From: Poa pratensis
Taxonomy: Eukaryota; Streptophyta; Magnoliopsida; Poales; Poaceae
Reading direction: 5' to 3'
Assembly: GCA_947311845.1 (NCBI GenBank)
Contig: CAMZMU010000123.1
Location: 11,481,417 to 11,545,416, forward strand
DNA: 64,000 nucleotides
Shown piece by piece: positions 32,717 to 45,921 of this stretch. Position numbers and translations under genes: made by a program. How positions within the stretch are numbered: the first letter of the stretch is position 1; every line of letters starts with the position of its first letter. The notes beneath the pieces are model-generated. The model saw only the letters and a list, made by a program, of their open reading frames with translations. It was not told where the DNA came from and did no database searches.

Positions 32717-33353
32717 GTAGCCCCTAGGATGATTTGAACTCCAAGTTGGCGCGCTTCTTCAACCTATGACCATAGCTTTTGGAGAAGAGCCGCCATCCTT
32801 TGTAGTTCAGATTATCCTCCTGAAATAAAAATTGGTTAACAAAATAATATGCCGGGTTACATCGCTTCTTTTTGCTTTGAGCGGTTTTTGCTCATAATTT
32901 CTTTCATAACCCGGTTCCATGATTTCCGGAACATCGGTCAAACTTGTGCGAGAATATTCTCCCCTGAATCTCGGTCGGTCAACATTCCTTATCTTATCTT
33001 ATCTTGTCTCTCTTCTTTTTACCATTTTACCCCTAGGTCAACTCTGACCGCGGTTATAAATAGTGGGACCCAGGGTAAATGCATTCACTTTCCCCGTCCA
33101 GCCGCCACTTCGTCTTCAACCTCGAGACAAAGAGCTCAAGAATCCTAGCGCGAGTTCTTGAACACCCGAAGCTCAATCCAGCCACATCTCCTCAAACCAG
33201 GTACAATCGCTCTTCCTTTTAGTGTAGATCTCATTTATCTGTACTCCGCACCACTTTTTTGCTTATCTCCATGTCTTTCTTGATCTAGATCTGTACTCAT
33301 TGAATCTGGCCTTTTCAGCTTCTGGCCTTTTCAGCTTCTTCGAGCTCTTAGCA

Positions 33354-36300
33354 ATGGGGAAAAAGACTACGGCGAGGGGATTGAAGAAATCGACCGGCGG
33401 CGCATCTAGCTCCACCGCACCAACAACTCCGGCACCGGTGAACTGGACGATGTCCACCGTGACAGAAGCCACTCTCCAAAAATATGTGGGGTACGGCGAG
33501 CTCCCGCCCAAGGAAGAAATCCAATGGCGCGCAGCAGGCGAGGAGATCCGCCCCAAGCCAAAAGATGATGAGATCGTGGTACTTCTTGATCACGTAACCC
33601 GGGGGCTTCGTCCACCGGGTTCTCTATTTTTTCGCCGGGTTATGTCATACTACGGTCTCACTCCTTTAGACATAGCACCCAATTCCCTTCTGAATATCGG
33701 CAACTTCGTAGTTTTCTACGAAGACTACCTACAAGTTCCTCCCAGCTTAGCTTTATTCCTCGAAATCTTTTACTGCAGCCCCCAGAACCGCAAAAACCAA
33801 GCCCTAGGGCCATACGGGGGGGGGGGGGGGGGGGGGTTTCTATCCAACGCAGGAAAGACGCCATCACTTTCTTCCCGGCTCTTCTCTTAGCCAGCCATCC
33901 CAAAGGATGGCAAAACACATATTTCTACTGCAAGGACACCTCTCCTTTGAAGGACGAGGCTCGTTACCCGGCCTTCCGGAACTCTCCATTAAAATACAAC
34001 GCCAAAATGAATAGCCGGGCTACTGATGCTCCTTCCCAGCTTGAAGTTGAAGGCCTGGTTCGCCGGGCTAAAGCTCTGCTTGCCCACGGCTTGGCCGGGA
34101 CTGACCTCGTCAAGTGCTGGGTTGGTTGGTTTATCCAGCCACTCTCAATCAGGACCCGGCTTTTCCATGAATACACTGGTGAGCCAACTGATGATATGCG
34201 ATACTCTGAGATCACTCTCACTGATGAGCAACTGGTGAAGAACGCCAAGCAACTTCTTGGCGAGACCAAGGAAAAGATTGCACTGACCAGGCTTGCCCCT
34301 TTTAGTGCTAAGAACCTGCCACCTTCAGTAATTTTCCAACCTTGCTCCTTTGTTTCAAAGCAACTAACCACTTATCCATAATTCTTTAACTCTCTACTTT
34401 TTCCTTGAATAGGACCAAGCATGGTGGTCTGTAGATTTCACCTCTATTTCTTCTTCTGACGATGAGGAAACAGAGACGGACAAAGACAATGAAGATGATG
34501 GTGAGCTAGACTCTATTGACCGGCTCTTTATTGAACTGATTGACAATGACCCGGTTCAAATGAACCCTTCTACTGATAACTCGCCAACTTCTCTCTCAGG
34601 ACAAGATGACCCGGATGCTGTTGAAATGTCGGGTCAGAAAGCTACTCAACCTCTCCTGCTCAACCTCCGAGTTCCAAAAGAACTCGTGCCGCAATTGCAA
34701 AGGTGCCACACTCTCGCTTCTATAATTATGTGATGAACAAATCTCAACCTGAAGAGCAACCACAGGAACAAGAGGAGGAGGCCAACAAGAAGAGGAAGAC
34801 CCGGACTACCTCAACCTGTGATTCCCTTAGTGGAGGTATCCCCTACAACACTTCACTTCGTAAAGCTGTCTCCACGATTGGTGCCTCCAAATCCTCGTCT
34901 AGTTTTGCTGGCAAAATTCGGGTCTCTAAGTCCCAATCTCTGTCAGCTTCTTCAGATGAGAGCGTGGCGCACCTGCCTGATGACTTCCAGATCAACATTG
35001 GGTATGCTGTTTTCTCTTCTTGTACATATACCTTTTACTACTTTTTCTTAAAGCACTTTTCTCATAAATTTACTTTGTTCAGTGCCAGGGCGACGCTATT
35101 TGAGCCGCCTCCCTCTTCTGACCCGGCCTTGAGCGAGCCTGTTGTTCAAGAGGCTACAGCTCAAGGTTCAATTGTATCTGAGCCGGCAACAATGGAAATG
35201 GAGCCCCAGGCACCAACTCCTCCAAGCCCTGCTGTCAACTCCAATAACCCGGCATCACCGGCCAAATCTACTACCAACTCCCCCAACACTGTCACAAAAG
35301 ACACTGAAGAAGTGCAAGTGTTGGGGTCACGAAAGGTTGTCCAAGATGGGCCCTCCACTACCATTGCCAAGATTGTGGAGCCAGAGGTGAAGACTGAAGT
35401 TGGAAACCGTGGCAAAGACCCGGTTATTTATTCTGGAATACCGGCTTTGGATAGCTTGGAACTTCCTGCTCTGCTTTCTGAGTACTTTTCCCGGGTTTCA
35501 CAACACCGGGGTATTGAGGACAGCTTCATCTCCACCATCCAAAAACGCCATGAGGTAATTTCCCTTACTTCTTTTAAATATATTTAAGCAGTAGCCCCCA
35601 AGCTCTAAGTTTATCACTTGTTGATGAGCTTGGAGCTTGTTCTAAAATATCATAGCCAAAAAATATTTCACAACACATTGTATATAACTTCAAACTGTAG
35701 CTTTGTTAAACTTCAAACTGTAGCCCTCAAGTGCCGGGTTGCGAGCCTGCAGCAACCTGGGACTAAATTTTCACTTTGTATTTGTAGACTGTAAAACTTC
35801 CACTGAGTAGCCCCTAAGTGCCGGGTTGTATGCCTGCAGCAACCTGGGACTAAAAATATCACCTTGTGCTTTAAATTTTCACTTAGCAAAAAATCTTCAA
35901 CTGAGTAGCCCCTAAGTGCCGGGTTGTATGCCTGCAGCAACTCGGGACTAAAATTCTCTTCCACTATTACCTCTTTACTTTTTGCAGCCCCCAAGTTCTG
36001 GATTGCATCTATATCAATAACTTGAGGTGCTAACAACTGTATTATTCATGTCTGTAACAGCAAAACGCCTCTCACGTTGCTGAAGAGATTAGCCGGCTTA
36101 CTGAGCAACTTGCCAGTGAGACCCGGCTAAAATCTGAAATAGAGAAAAAGCTCAAAGACCTGGAAGCCTCCCTATCCAGCTCAACAGAAGAAAATTTATC
36201 TCTGAAGAAGGAAGTGGAGAAGCTTGAAGAATCTTGGAAGACCCGGCTGGAATGTGCCGAGAAAAAATTAGCTGAAGCAGAAAAAGCCCTCAAGTCTTGC

Positions 36301-37323
36301 ACTGACCCACTGGGTAATCTTGTCGCAGAAAAAGCCCTCAAGTCTTGCACTGACCTACTGGGTAATCTTGTCAAGGCAATCTGGGGTATGTTTTTTTTAA
36401 TCTTTTTTTATCTTTTCTCTTGCCTGAATCTCTATACTTTTGTATCATACTCATGAATAACCTTGTTAAATTTTTTGCAGGGACCCGAATCATCTGAACT
36501 TGGCAAGCCCTGAAACTCAAATACAGAGTGTGATGGCCTTGGTGCGACAGTTGTATTATGGAGCCGGGCGAGAAATTGCTGCAGCCCGTGGAACAGATGA
36601 GCCGCCCAAATCGTTGAAGAATTTTCTGAGCCATCTCTCTACCATCCTGACTGGTTTGCTCGCTGGAAGATATCTTGCTGTCGCAAGGGTGCCATGCGCA
36701 CTCTTGCATTGGCCAAATCTCATTACCCAGATATTGACCCGGCCAAACTTGCCAAAGGATTTCCAGAGTTCAACTTGGATGGTTCACGCTTTGATGATAA
36801 GTCCTTTGCCCAAATTGACAAGGTGATCCGGTATCCTGCCACGACGATTGCTGAAGGCCTCAGGTTAGACATTTTTCAACCCGGCTTTGACAAGAAGGCC
36901 CGGCAGGTCGCATCCCCAGAGCCAGAACCAGCAATTGTGGTACCTCCCAAAATATCTGAGCAAGGGCCTGCTTCTGCTGTTACCGGGTCAGGACACCAAC
37001 TATGCCCCCTCCCAGCCGTCCAAGTGTAGATGAAAATGACATTGTTGGGTATAAGCTGAGCGCAATTTGCTAGCAGTCCAAGCCAAGTATTGCAAGTACT
37101 GGGGAAGGTTCTAGCAAGGCCAAATCAAAGGAAGCCCCCAAGACTCAGAAATCCACTCAAGTGGTGACTGACCCGGCAGAGTCTTCCAAGGGAAACCCGG
37201 CGAGCCAACCAGAAGAGACCACAAGTTCTGTTCCTGAGCCAGAGCCGGCTGCTATTCCTTCCACAGAGCCAACTGCTGATGACCCGGCAAAGGCTACTGC
37301 TACTACCACAACTGAACAGTAAA
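33354..37323 (+). pseudogene. Multi-exon antisense ORF of element T (Transposase_28-like plus coiled coil)
   Basis: Starts MGKKTTARGLKKSTGG. Exon 1 (33354-34327) holds the gypsy-type Transposase_28-like block: LRPPGSLFFRRVMSYYGL, NIGNFVVFYEDYLQVPPS, then ITFFPALLLASHPKGW in another frame after a run of 21 G (33816-33836). Introns at 34328-34412, 35002-35082 and 35555-36060 are GT-AG and keep frame: PPS joins DQAWWSVDF, IRHE-type sequence joins QNASHVAEE. A fourth, 36386-36480, does not restore frame. Middle exons are Ser/Pro/Glu-rich; 36061-36385 is a coiled coil with an AEKALKSCTD duplication. Other shifts lie near 34640-34700 and 36690. The tail ends ATATTTTEQ at 37323. It is opposite to gag-pol, has no known function, and is not intact. 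Confidence 0.75.
35719..35960. repeat. About 90-100-bp tandem repeat inside intron 3 of the T antisense ORF
   Basis: Three copies of AAGTGCCGGGTTG, followed by GCCTGCAGCAACCTGGGAC with small changes, begin near 35728, 35816 and 35916. All lie within the proposed intron 35555-36060, so they expand it without touching exons. Confidence 0.8.
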
Positions 37324-38358
37324 CTTTGCTCCTACAGATTAATTTCTGCGAAAAAACAATGTCTTATTTGGCCCTGTGTGGCGTTTGCTGTAATAACTTA
37401 TGCCTGAAACAATATTCTTTTGATGGTGTGCATGTACACCTTGTGAATTTGCATGAGATGTAACAAAAAATTCTTATGTGTTAGCTCTGCAAAATTCAAT
37501 GGTTTAGATGACCCTTTTGTTTATCTTTAACTGTAAGCCAGCTTTCGCATGGATTCTCACTGTTGCATCTCACTCTGTAAAAACAGTGTCAGTTAAGTCC
37601 CCATGGGCATCATAACTGATTGAAATTACAGGAGAACAAACAGGCCATATAATCACGAGTCACATCGAGCTTAAGTAAGATAGACAAGAAAATAATGGCT
37701 TAAAAATTAGCCGGGTTATGGGATTGCAGCTGTACCTTAAAGATAATCAGCCCCCATGACCAAAGTGGCATCATGGCCGGGTCATTAGGTTTGAAGCTGT
37801 ACTTTCATGAAGCAAGCAGCCCCTAAGACCAAAATATGCAATGGCGGGTCTCTTTTCTTTAGAGTTTCCGGCTCATCGCTCTTAGTAGGGTAATACAATG
37901 GCGGGTCTCCTCTTTCAGGAGTTTCCGGCTCATCATTATGAATAATACAATGGCGGGTCTCCTCTTTCAGGAGTTTCCGGCTCATTGTTATGAATATGAT
38001 GAGATTTGAACAGAAATAAGTAAAAACTGTAAAGTAAATGCATAAAAAGGTGATTCTTTGGGCGCATATATCTTTATTCATATATTAGATCAGCAAGCCG
38101 CCTCATTAAAAACCTTCCAGTCCCCTTAGGTACCCTGGTAAGGAATAGAGTGCGTCTGAAACCTGCTGTCTTTTTACATCGTGTGTTACATCTTTGTGAA
38201 CTCAATTCTAATACTAAGTGTAGTAAGGACGAAGATGTGCTATGTTCCACGGCCTGTTCCTTTCTCCAATGCCTTGGTGCTGTGATCAGTATCGTTCACC
38301 CAGTCACTTTTCTCTCTAGCATCAACCGAGTAATATGACCCGTTGTGCAATTTCCGGC
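37324..38358. other. Spacer between antisense ORF and pol of T, with 58-bp repeats
   Basis: No ORF is supported. 37832-37995 contains three copies of a unit of about 60 bp built on CAATGGCGGGTCTC and AGTTTCCGGCTCAT. The two coding directions of T converge across this spacer. Confidence 0.65.
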
Positions 38359-39396
38359 TTATATAAAAGATCCTTCCCATGGAGGTGACAGCTTGTGCAT
38401 CCCAGCCTGTGATTGTGTCAATCGCAAAACTAGGTCACCCTCTTGAAAAGTTCTCATTCTGACCCGGCGAGCGTGATAGCGCCGCAAATCTTGCTGATAA
38501 ATTGCTGACCTCTCCAGGACTCGTTCCCTTTCTTCTTCTAACAGATCAACTGCAATCTTGCCGGGTTTGCTCATTCTCAACTTCAACGTAAGCCGCCACG
38601 CGCGCAAGTCATGTATAATATCACTTGGTAAAACAGCTTCTGCTCCATAGACCAAAAAAACGGTGTTTGCTTGGTTGATCTGTTGGGTGTGGTATTGATA
38701 CCCCACACAACTGATGGCAGTTCTTCTACCCAAGCTCCTGCTGCTCTCTTACATGGAACCCGGAGTCTTGGCTTCAAACCACGGAGCAATTCTTGGTTTG
38801 CTCTCTCTACTGACCATTGGCTTGTGGGTGAGAAACTGATGCAACATCCAAGCGTATGCCCTTCTCAGCACAAAATATCTCTGTCTCGCCAAGGGACATG
38901 TTTGTCCCATTATCTGTGATGATACTATGTGGATAACCGATGCGGTATATGATCCGCTCCAAAAACTTCACCACTGTAATTGCCTCGCAATTTGTAACTG
39001 GCATAACCTCAACCCACTTGGTTAATTTATCTATGGCGACTAGAGGTGTGTTTTCTTACATGGAGACATCTGAAAGGGACCCACCATATCAAGACCCCAT
39101 ACTGCAAAAGGCCATGTGATTGGTATTGTTCTCAACTCCTGAGCCGGCACATGAGCTTGCCTGGCATATCTTTGACATCCATCACATCTCTGGACTAAAT
39201 ATTCCGCATCTGCCAGGGCAGTTAACCAGAAAAATCCGTGTCTGAAAGCTTTTGCTACCAAAGACCGGGTCGAAGCATGATGACCGCAGTCTCCCTCATG
39301 TATTTCTCTGAGAATCTTATGTCCCTCCTCAGGGGAAACGCAACGTTGGAACACCCCTGAAGGACTTCTCTTAAACAGCTCTGTGCCAATGACCAC
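38359..39396 (-). pseudogene. Integrase remnant of element T
   Basis: Fragments in three frames match a gypsy integrase from N- to C-terminus: zinc-binding region GDCGHHASTRSL...CDGCQRYARQ, catalytic core WGLDMVGPF (first Asp), IITDNGTNMS (second Asp), SHPQANGQ, then VVWGINTTPNRSTKQTPF and a C-terminal part ending near LSPPWEGSF. Frameshifts occur around 39040, 39004 and 38800, so no full-length enzyme can be made. Confidence 0.82.
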
Positions 39397-39399
39397 ATA

Positions 39400-40028
39400 T
39401 TACTTGGCCCGGCGCACAATTTGCCGGGCTATGACTTCTTGCACTGGTAACTCGCCTCGCAGGAGATAAGCGATGTATGGCTCAGTCCACTCTGGTCTTT
39501 CATGCACATGAGCAACTAAATCTGAAACTTGATCCGGGCATCCCAGATCTTCTTCTGCTTCTATTTTGACTGATGGGTTCCATAGCTCATCCAAGAAAAT
39601 GTTTGGTGGAACCGGCTCTCTGCGTGAGCCAAGTATCGACAAAGCATCTGCTGCCTCATTTTCCTGCGATCGATGTGATCCACCTGATAGCCAGAAAAGA
39701 ACCCGGCTACCTTGTCTACTTCTCTTCTGTAAGCCGCCATATTTGCATCTTTTCGGTCCCAAGTTCCAGACACCTGCTGGGAAACGAGGTCCGAGTCTCC
39801 AAAACAATGAATGCGCTTAATGTTCATCTCCTTTGCCATACGTAACCCATGAAGTAGGGCCTCATACTCTGCCACATTGTTGGAGCAATCAAAGTGAATT
39901 TGCAAAACATAGTTCAACTTTTCTCCTCTTGGTGATGTGACCACCACGCCGGCTCCTGATCCTTCGAGCTGCTTTGACCCGTCAAAATGCATGACCCAGT
40001 TTTTGGTGCTGGGTGTTTGCTGTGGCAT
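39400..40028 (-). pseudogene. RNase H remnant of element T
   Basis: MHFDGSKQLEGSGAG, NNVAEYEALLHGL and GDSDLV give the Asp, Glu and Asp of the RNase H active site in order. The reading changes frame near 39650-39800 before running on to the integrase linker. It is normally fused to RT in the pol polyprotein. Confidence 0.82.
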
Positions 40029-40293
40029 GCTTAACTATGTCCAACCATTAACAAAATCTACCAAGGCCTGAGACTTGATAGCGGTGCGTGGCTCATAACT
40101 GATGTGATAATCACCCATCTCTATCGCCCATTGGCGATCCGTCCCGTTGCATCTGAGTTTCTGATAATTTCTGCTAGCGGGATCGAACTAACAACTCTAA
40201 ATGGGTGCTCCAAGAAGTAATGCTTCAATTTCCGGGTCGCCATAAAAACACCGAAAACAAGTTTCTGCCAATGTGGATACCTCTGCTTGGTTT

Positions 40294-40831
40294 CTAAAGC
40301 ACTTCACTAACATAGTAAACCGGCCTCTGGACCGGGTGTTCTTTTCCTTCCTCTTTTCTTTCTACTACCACCACGGCACTCACTGCACGTGGTCCTGCTG
40401 TAACGTATAGCAACAAAGGTTCCTTTGGGGCAGGAGCCGCCAAGATTGGCGCCTGTACCAATGTTTGTTTTAACAACTCAAAAGCATCGTCTGCTTCTTT
40501 GTCCCACACAAACTTATCTGATTTCTTCAAGAGCCGGTAAAGTGGTATTGCTTCTCTCCTAACCTCGAAATAAACCGGCTTTGGGCTGCAATGCATCCCG
40601 TAAGCTTCTGAACATCAGCCAGCTCCTCTGGCTTCTTCAAACTCTGTATAGCTTTGATTTTTGCCGGTTAGCCTCGATTCCACGCTGTGACACAATGTAA
40701 CCGAGCAGCATCCCTGCTGGAACTCCAAACACACACTTGGTGGGATTAAGCTTCATCTTATACTTCCTCAAATTAGCAAAAGTTTCCCTCAGGTCATCAA
40801 TGAGTGACCCGGCTTTCTCTGACTTGATTAC
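40294..40831 (-). pseudogene. Reverse transcriptase C-terminal part of element T
   Basis: Continues RT directly after the A insertion: the minus strand at 40831 resumes with VIKSEKAGSLIDDLRETF, then KMKLNPTKCVFGVPAGMLLGYIVS, and, in another frame, connection-domain sequence ending RPVYYVSEVL. A frameshift lies near 40600-40640. Confidence 0.85.
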
Positions 40832-40836
40832 TACAT

Positions 40837-42418
40837 TGATGGCGTGAATCACACGCTCGTTGGGAGACCCCAAGAGGAAGGTATGATGCAGTTCAGCAGC
40901 AAGTTTTCCCTCAGAAAGAAACCAAGGTTATCGAACCAGTAGGAGCAGCAACTCTTCAGAAGGTTGTTGGTGGCCGCACGGCGCAACACGATCACCAACG
41001 TGGAATCTGCACACAACACAATCAAACTACTTTGCCCCAACGAAACAGTGAGGTTGTCAATCTCACTGGCTTGCTGAAAACAAAGGATTAAACGTATGGT
41101 GTGGAAAATGAGTATTAAATTGCAGAGAATGAAAAAGGAACAGTTTGCAGTTTGTGGTTGTTTAATCAGTGTAAAAGAATGGACCGGGGTCCACAGTTCA
41201 CTAGTGGTGTCTCTCCATAAAAGATAACTAACATGTTGGGTGAACAAATTACAGCTGGGCAATTGACGAATAGTGAGCGCATGACAATGCATATACATGA
41301 CATGTTGACTACTATGATATTTAATTGGGCATTACGACATAATACATAGACCGTTATCCAACAGCATCTATGACTAATAATCCACCGCCGGGTTGTCATC
41401 CGAGTCCCCCGTTGGTATTAAGTTGCAAGCAACGGATAATTGCATTAAGTAAAGTGCGTAATGTAAACAAACACATATGCCCGTGGACATAGCATCGTTA
41501 GGTTATCCCTAGTGGCAACAGCACATCCACAACCTTAGAACTTTCTGTCACTGTCCCAGGTTAAACGGAGACATGAACCCACTATCTAGCATAAATACTC
41601 TCTCTTGGAGTTACAAGCATCTACTTGGCCAAAGCATCTACGAGTAACGGAAAGCATGCAAGATCTTAAATAACATATAAGATAGATTGATAATCAACTT
41701 GACATAATATTCAATATTCATCGGATCCCAGCAAACACAACATGTAGCATTACAATAATATGATCTTGATCATGTAGGGCAGCTCACAAGATCTAAACAT
41801 GATGGCACAAAGTGGAGAGACAACCATCTAGCTACTGCTATGGACCCGTAGTCCAAGGATGAACTACTCACGCATCACTCCGGAGGCAGGCATGGCGATG
41901 TAGAAGCCTCCGGTGACGATTCCCCTCTCCGGCAGGGTGCCGGGAAGAGGTTCTGAACCCTCCCGAGCTAGGGTTGACGACGGCGGCGTCTCTGGAACTT
42001 TTCGTGGATATTTGCTCAGGTACTTAGGGTTTTCGCGTCGGGGGGAATAAGTAGGCGAAAGGGCGGCGGCTGCGGACCCCCGAGGGGCCCACACCACCCT
42101 AGGGCGCGGCAGAGGGGGGCCGCGCCCTAGGTGCGTGTGGCCTCCTGGTGGCCCTCCTCTGTGCTCCTTCGCTCCGTCAGGCGTGTTCTGGAAAAATAGG
42201 CACCCCGTGTAGTTTCGTCCAATTCCGAGAATATTTCCAGACTAGCTTTTCTGGAATACAAAAACAGCAGAAAACAGGAACTGGCACTTCGGCATCTTGT
42301 TAATAGGTTAGTCCCAAAAAATGTATAAAAGTGATATAAAGTAGATGCAAAACATGTAGCAATTGGTATAAAACAAGCATGGAACATCAAAAATTATAGA
42401 TACGTTTGAGACGTATCA
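40837..42418 (-). repeat. 3' LTR of element A
   Basis: 1,582 bp; plus-strand ends TGATGGCGTGAATCAC and GAGACGTATCA (TGATACGTCTC on the coding strand). It contains a GC-rich hairpin at 42088-42140. Nearly identical to the right LTR, with scattered differences, for example extra bases around 42075-42090. Confidence 0.9.
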
Positions 42419-45400
42419 GCATCCCCAAGCTTAGTTCCTACTCGTCCTCGAGTAGGTAAACGATAAAAACAAAATAATTTTTGAGGTGACATGCTACTCA
42501 TAATCTTGATCATATAATATTGCAAGGCACATGTAAATGAATGAAGTGATCCAAGTCAATGGTCTATAATTTGCTACAAATAGATAATGAGTAAACAATG
42601 AATCACACAAGCTAAACGTTTTCATGAATAGTACTTTCGAGACAAGCATCAAACAGTTTTGCATAAGTGTTAACTCATAAAGCAATAGTTTCTAATAAAA
42701 GGTATTTAATCAACACAAAGGAAGAATTTAGTTTCAGCATTTGCTTCAACTTTCAACATATTTATCTCATGGATATTGTCAACACAAAGTAGTATAACAA
42801 GTCCAATACATTGCATATAACGCATGTTGTAACAAAGTTGACACTAGTGTTTGCTTGTGGAAGACAGAAAGAATAGGAAAACTGACTCAACATAAAAGTA
42901 AAAGAAAGGCCCTTCGCAGAGGGAAGCAGGGATTAAATCATGTGCTAGAGCTTTTAGGTTTTTGAAAGCATATAGAGATTGCATAAAATATTTGATACTC
43001 CTCCCAACCTTGCTAACACAAGCCATGGCTAACCGAATCCTCGGGTGCCTTCCATCAATCACATACCATGGAGGAGTATCTATTTTTGAGAGGTGTTTGT
43101 TAATTGTCAACGAATGGTAGCGGGTGAGAACAGTATTCTACCTGTCAACGGACTTTTAAGAGCGGCTCCCATGAAGGACGTTATTTCTACCAGCAAGGCA
43201 GATCATCCCTCTTTCTCTTTGGTTTACACACATTCAGGTATTTCACTGTTTGTCATTGCTTACTGATGAATCAGGGCAAAAGTGTGAAGAGAATTAATTG
43301 GTTAAAGTTGTAATTAATTGGGACTGGGCACCCCGTTGCCAGCTCTTTTTGCAAGTTATTGGATAAGCGGATGTATATGCCACTAGTCCAGGTGTAAAAG
43401 TCCATCACAAATAGAATAAAGAATAACCACACTAATTCCTCATGAGCTAGTAAACATTGACACAAAAAGGGAATAATAACATTTTGAATAATTTAAAGGT
43501 AGCACATGAAAAATTTACTTGGAGTGGCAAGGAAATACCACATATAGGTAGTTATGGTGGACACAAATGGCATGGATTTTGGCTCAAGGATTTGGATGCA
43601 CGAGAAGCATTCCCTCTCAGTACAGAGTTTAGGCTAGCAAGGTTATGTAAGCAAACAAGAATATCAACCCGTACACCAAGTTTTATATGACAAACATATT
43701 GCAAACGTTATAAGACTTCATACCGTCTTCCTTGTTAACCAAACCCTGTTATTAGAAAATATCTAGACCTTAGAGATACCACCGATGCAAACCAAATTTT
43801 CAACAAGCTTTACGGTAGTTCTTCACTAATAGGCTTAACTCATGTGATGCACAATTTAATCATGATCTACTTGTTAACTCAAAACAATTGACAAGCATCA
43901 AGTTATCCATTTTAGTGATCTACAAGATTAAGCAAGTTTTTCCTTATACCAATTACCACATGCAACATTTTCTGAACCAACCAAACACCAATCAATTTAT
44001 TTCATCAACTCTCCAAACAAATATAAGTGAAGCAAGAGAGTACTTTCTACAAAAGAAAGCTAATAGCTCTGACAAGAGATACATGAAAACAAGAGCTAAA
44101 AGCTGAACAGCGCTAGATATGAATACTCAACAAATATAAGTGAAGAATAGGAGTATTCTCATGAAAAAGCGGAGCGTGTCTCTCTCCCAATCAAGAATGC
44201 TAGGGTCCAGTCAAGCTTTATTGAAAATAAAAGTGCAATACTGAAAATAAAAGCACACAGACGCTCCAAGAAAAGCACATATGATGTGAAAGAATTAAAA
44301 TATAGTTTCACTAGAGATGACCTGATAATTTTGACGATGAAGAAGGGGATGCCTTGGGCATCCCCAAGCTTAGACGCTTGAGTCTTCTTGAAATATGCTG
44401 GGGAGATCCATGGGAGCCTCCCCAAGCTTAAGCTCTTCACTCTTCTTGATCCTATTATATCATCCTTCTCTCTTGACCCTTGAAAACTTCCGTCACACCA
44501 AACTCAAAGTAGATCTCATTAGAGGGTTAGTGCATAATCAAAAATTCACATGTTCTATAAAGACGCAATATGATTTGTTACTTTAAACATTAGCTACAGC
44601 CACTGATGTTATGTGAAGCTCTTCCACCCAAAAAAGAATTTCACTCAACACTAGTAAAAGAGAGAATGCAAAATAAAAAGGCATAATCTGTCTAAAACAG
44701 AACAGTCCGCAAAGACGAATTTTTTCGAGGCACTTACGACGCTCAGATCGAAAACTCTGAACTAATGAAAGTTTCAGACATTCATAAAGATTACGCACAA
44801 AAATTTCAGATTTAATTAACAATCTGGTGATTTTAGGAATTTCGTACAGTGAACAGCAAAAATCTGTTTCTGCGCAGCAATCAAAATTAAGCATCTCTTA
44901 ACATTAGAGGCTACTCTTGGCACAACAATGCGAGAAAATAAAGATACAAAGGAGTTGCTACAGAAGTAAACATCCTCCTTGACTCAATAAAAGAAAAATT
45001 GCAGAAAAAAAAAATGGGTTGCCTCCCATAAGCGCTTTTCTTTAACGCCTTTTAGCTAGGCACAAAGCATGCATCAAGTATTACCAAGTGAAGAAGCATC
45101 CAAAGAGAGGTCGGAAGTTTTCTCAACAATGCATTTATCTTATCTATGTAGGTTTCGGAATTCCCTTTCTCAATACCTCTAGGCTCATCATTTCATCAAA
45201 TGGGTTTTCAGGAACAATCCAATCAAAATTCTTTTCTAGTGCCTCCTGCATTCCTATAAGCTTAAAAGGTATTGGTATTTTAACTTCCCCCTCACAATTA
45301 GTTTCTTAGTGTACTTAAGCCTCTCTTTTTCAAGTTTTTCAAGTGTATTAACAACGTCAATACAATACCCAAGCATCTTGTATTTAATAAAAACTTTTCT

Positions 45401-45921
45401 AGCTTCCCTAGCAACATCACCAAATTCTTAAGTAGGGTTTCTAAAACAAAATCTTTCTTTTCACCATCTTCCGTATCATGAGTTTTAGAAACATGTGCTG
45501 CATTATGGGACTAAGATTGACAAACCGAGCTTCCAACATGTGAACTAGAGAAGCTGTAGCAATTTCATAATTTGGAGCAAGTTCTACCAAGGATCTATCT
45601 TCAAAATCTTTAACCATACTAACATGATTAAGAATTCCTCAATGTTATCTCTTCCAATGATAGACCCACTACCCACAGATATTTCTTTTAAAGTATACTT
45701 AGGGAGAAGCATGATGAAATAATAAAAACCAAACAGAAAATAAACTAGATGCAAGTAACTAATTTTTTTGTGTTTTTGATAATTGAAAGCAAACAAGATA
45801 AAATAAAATAAACTAAGCAAGACAAAAACAAAGTAAAGAGATTGGAAGCGTGAAACTCCCCTTGCAGAAGACTGCTGTCTCCCCGGCAATGGCGCCAGAA
45901 AAAGAGCTGTTGACGGGAGAG
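42419..45921 (-). other. Interior of element A, non-coding
   Basis: AT-rich, no ORF above about 100 codons with recognisable domains. 42850-43650 shares an inverted copy with element B (52900-53600). The right end carries a second primer-site-like sequence, CTCCCCGGCAATGGCGCCA (45879-45897), followed by a short leader duplication into which B inserted. Confidence 0.65.
42850..43650 (-). repeat. 3' non-coding module shared by elements A and B (copy in A)
   Basis: Reverse-complement match to about 52900-53600 in B, with long near-identical stretches (for example TTGCAAAAAGAGCTGGCAAC and CATTCGTTGACAATTAACAA on the coding strand) and indels between them. In both elements it lies between the coding or interior region and the polypurine tract, in sense orientation of its element, although the LTRs differ. 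Confidence 0.85.

Noticed and set aside
45584..45889. Minus-strand ORF of 101 codons in element A
   Set aside because: It is hydrophobic low-complexity from AT-rich DNA, without gag or pol motifs.
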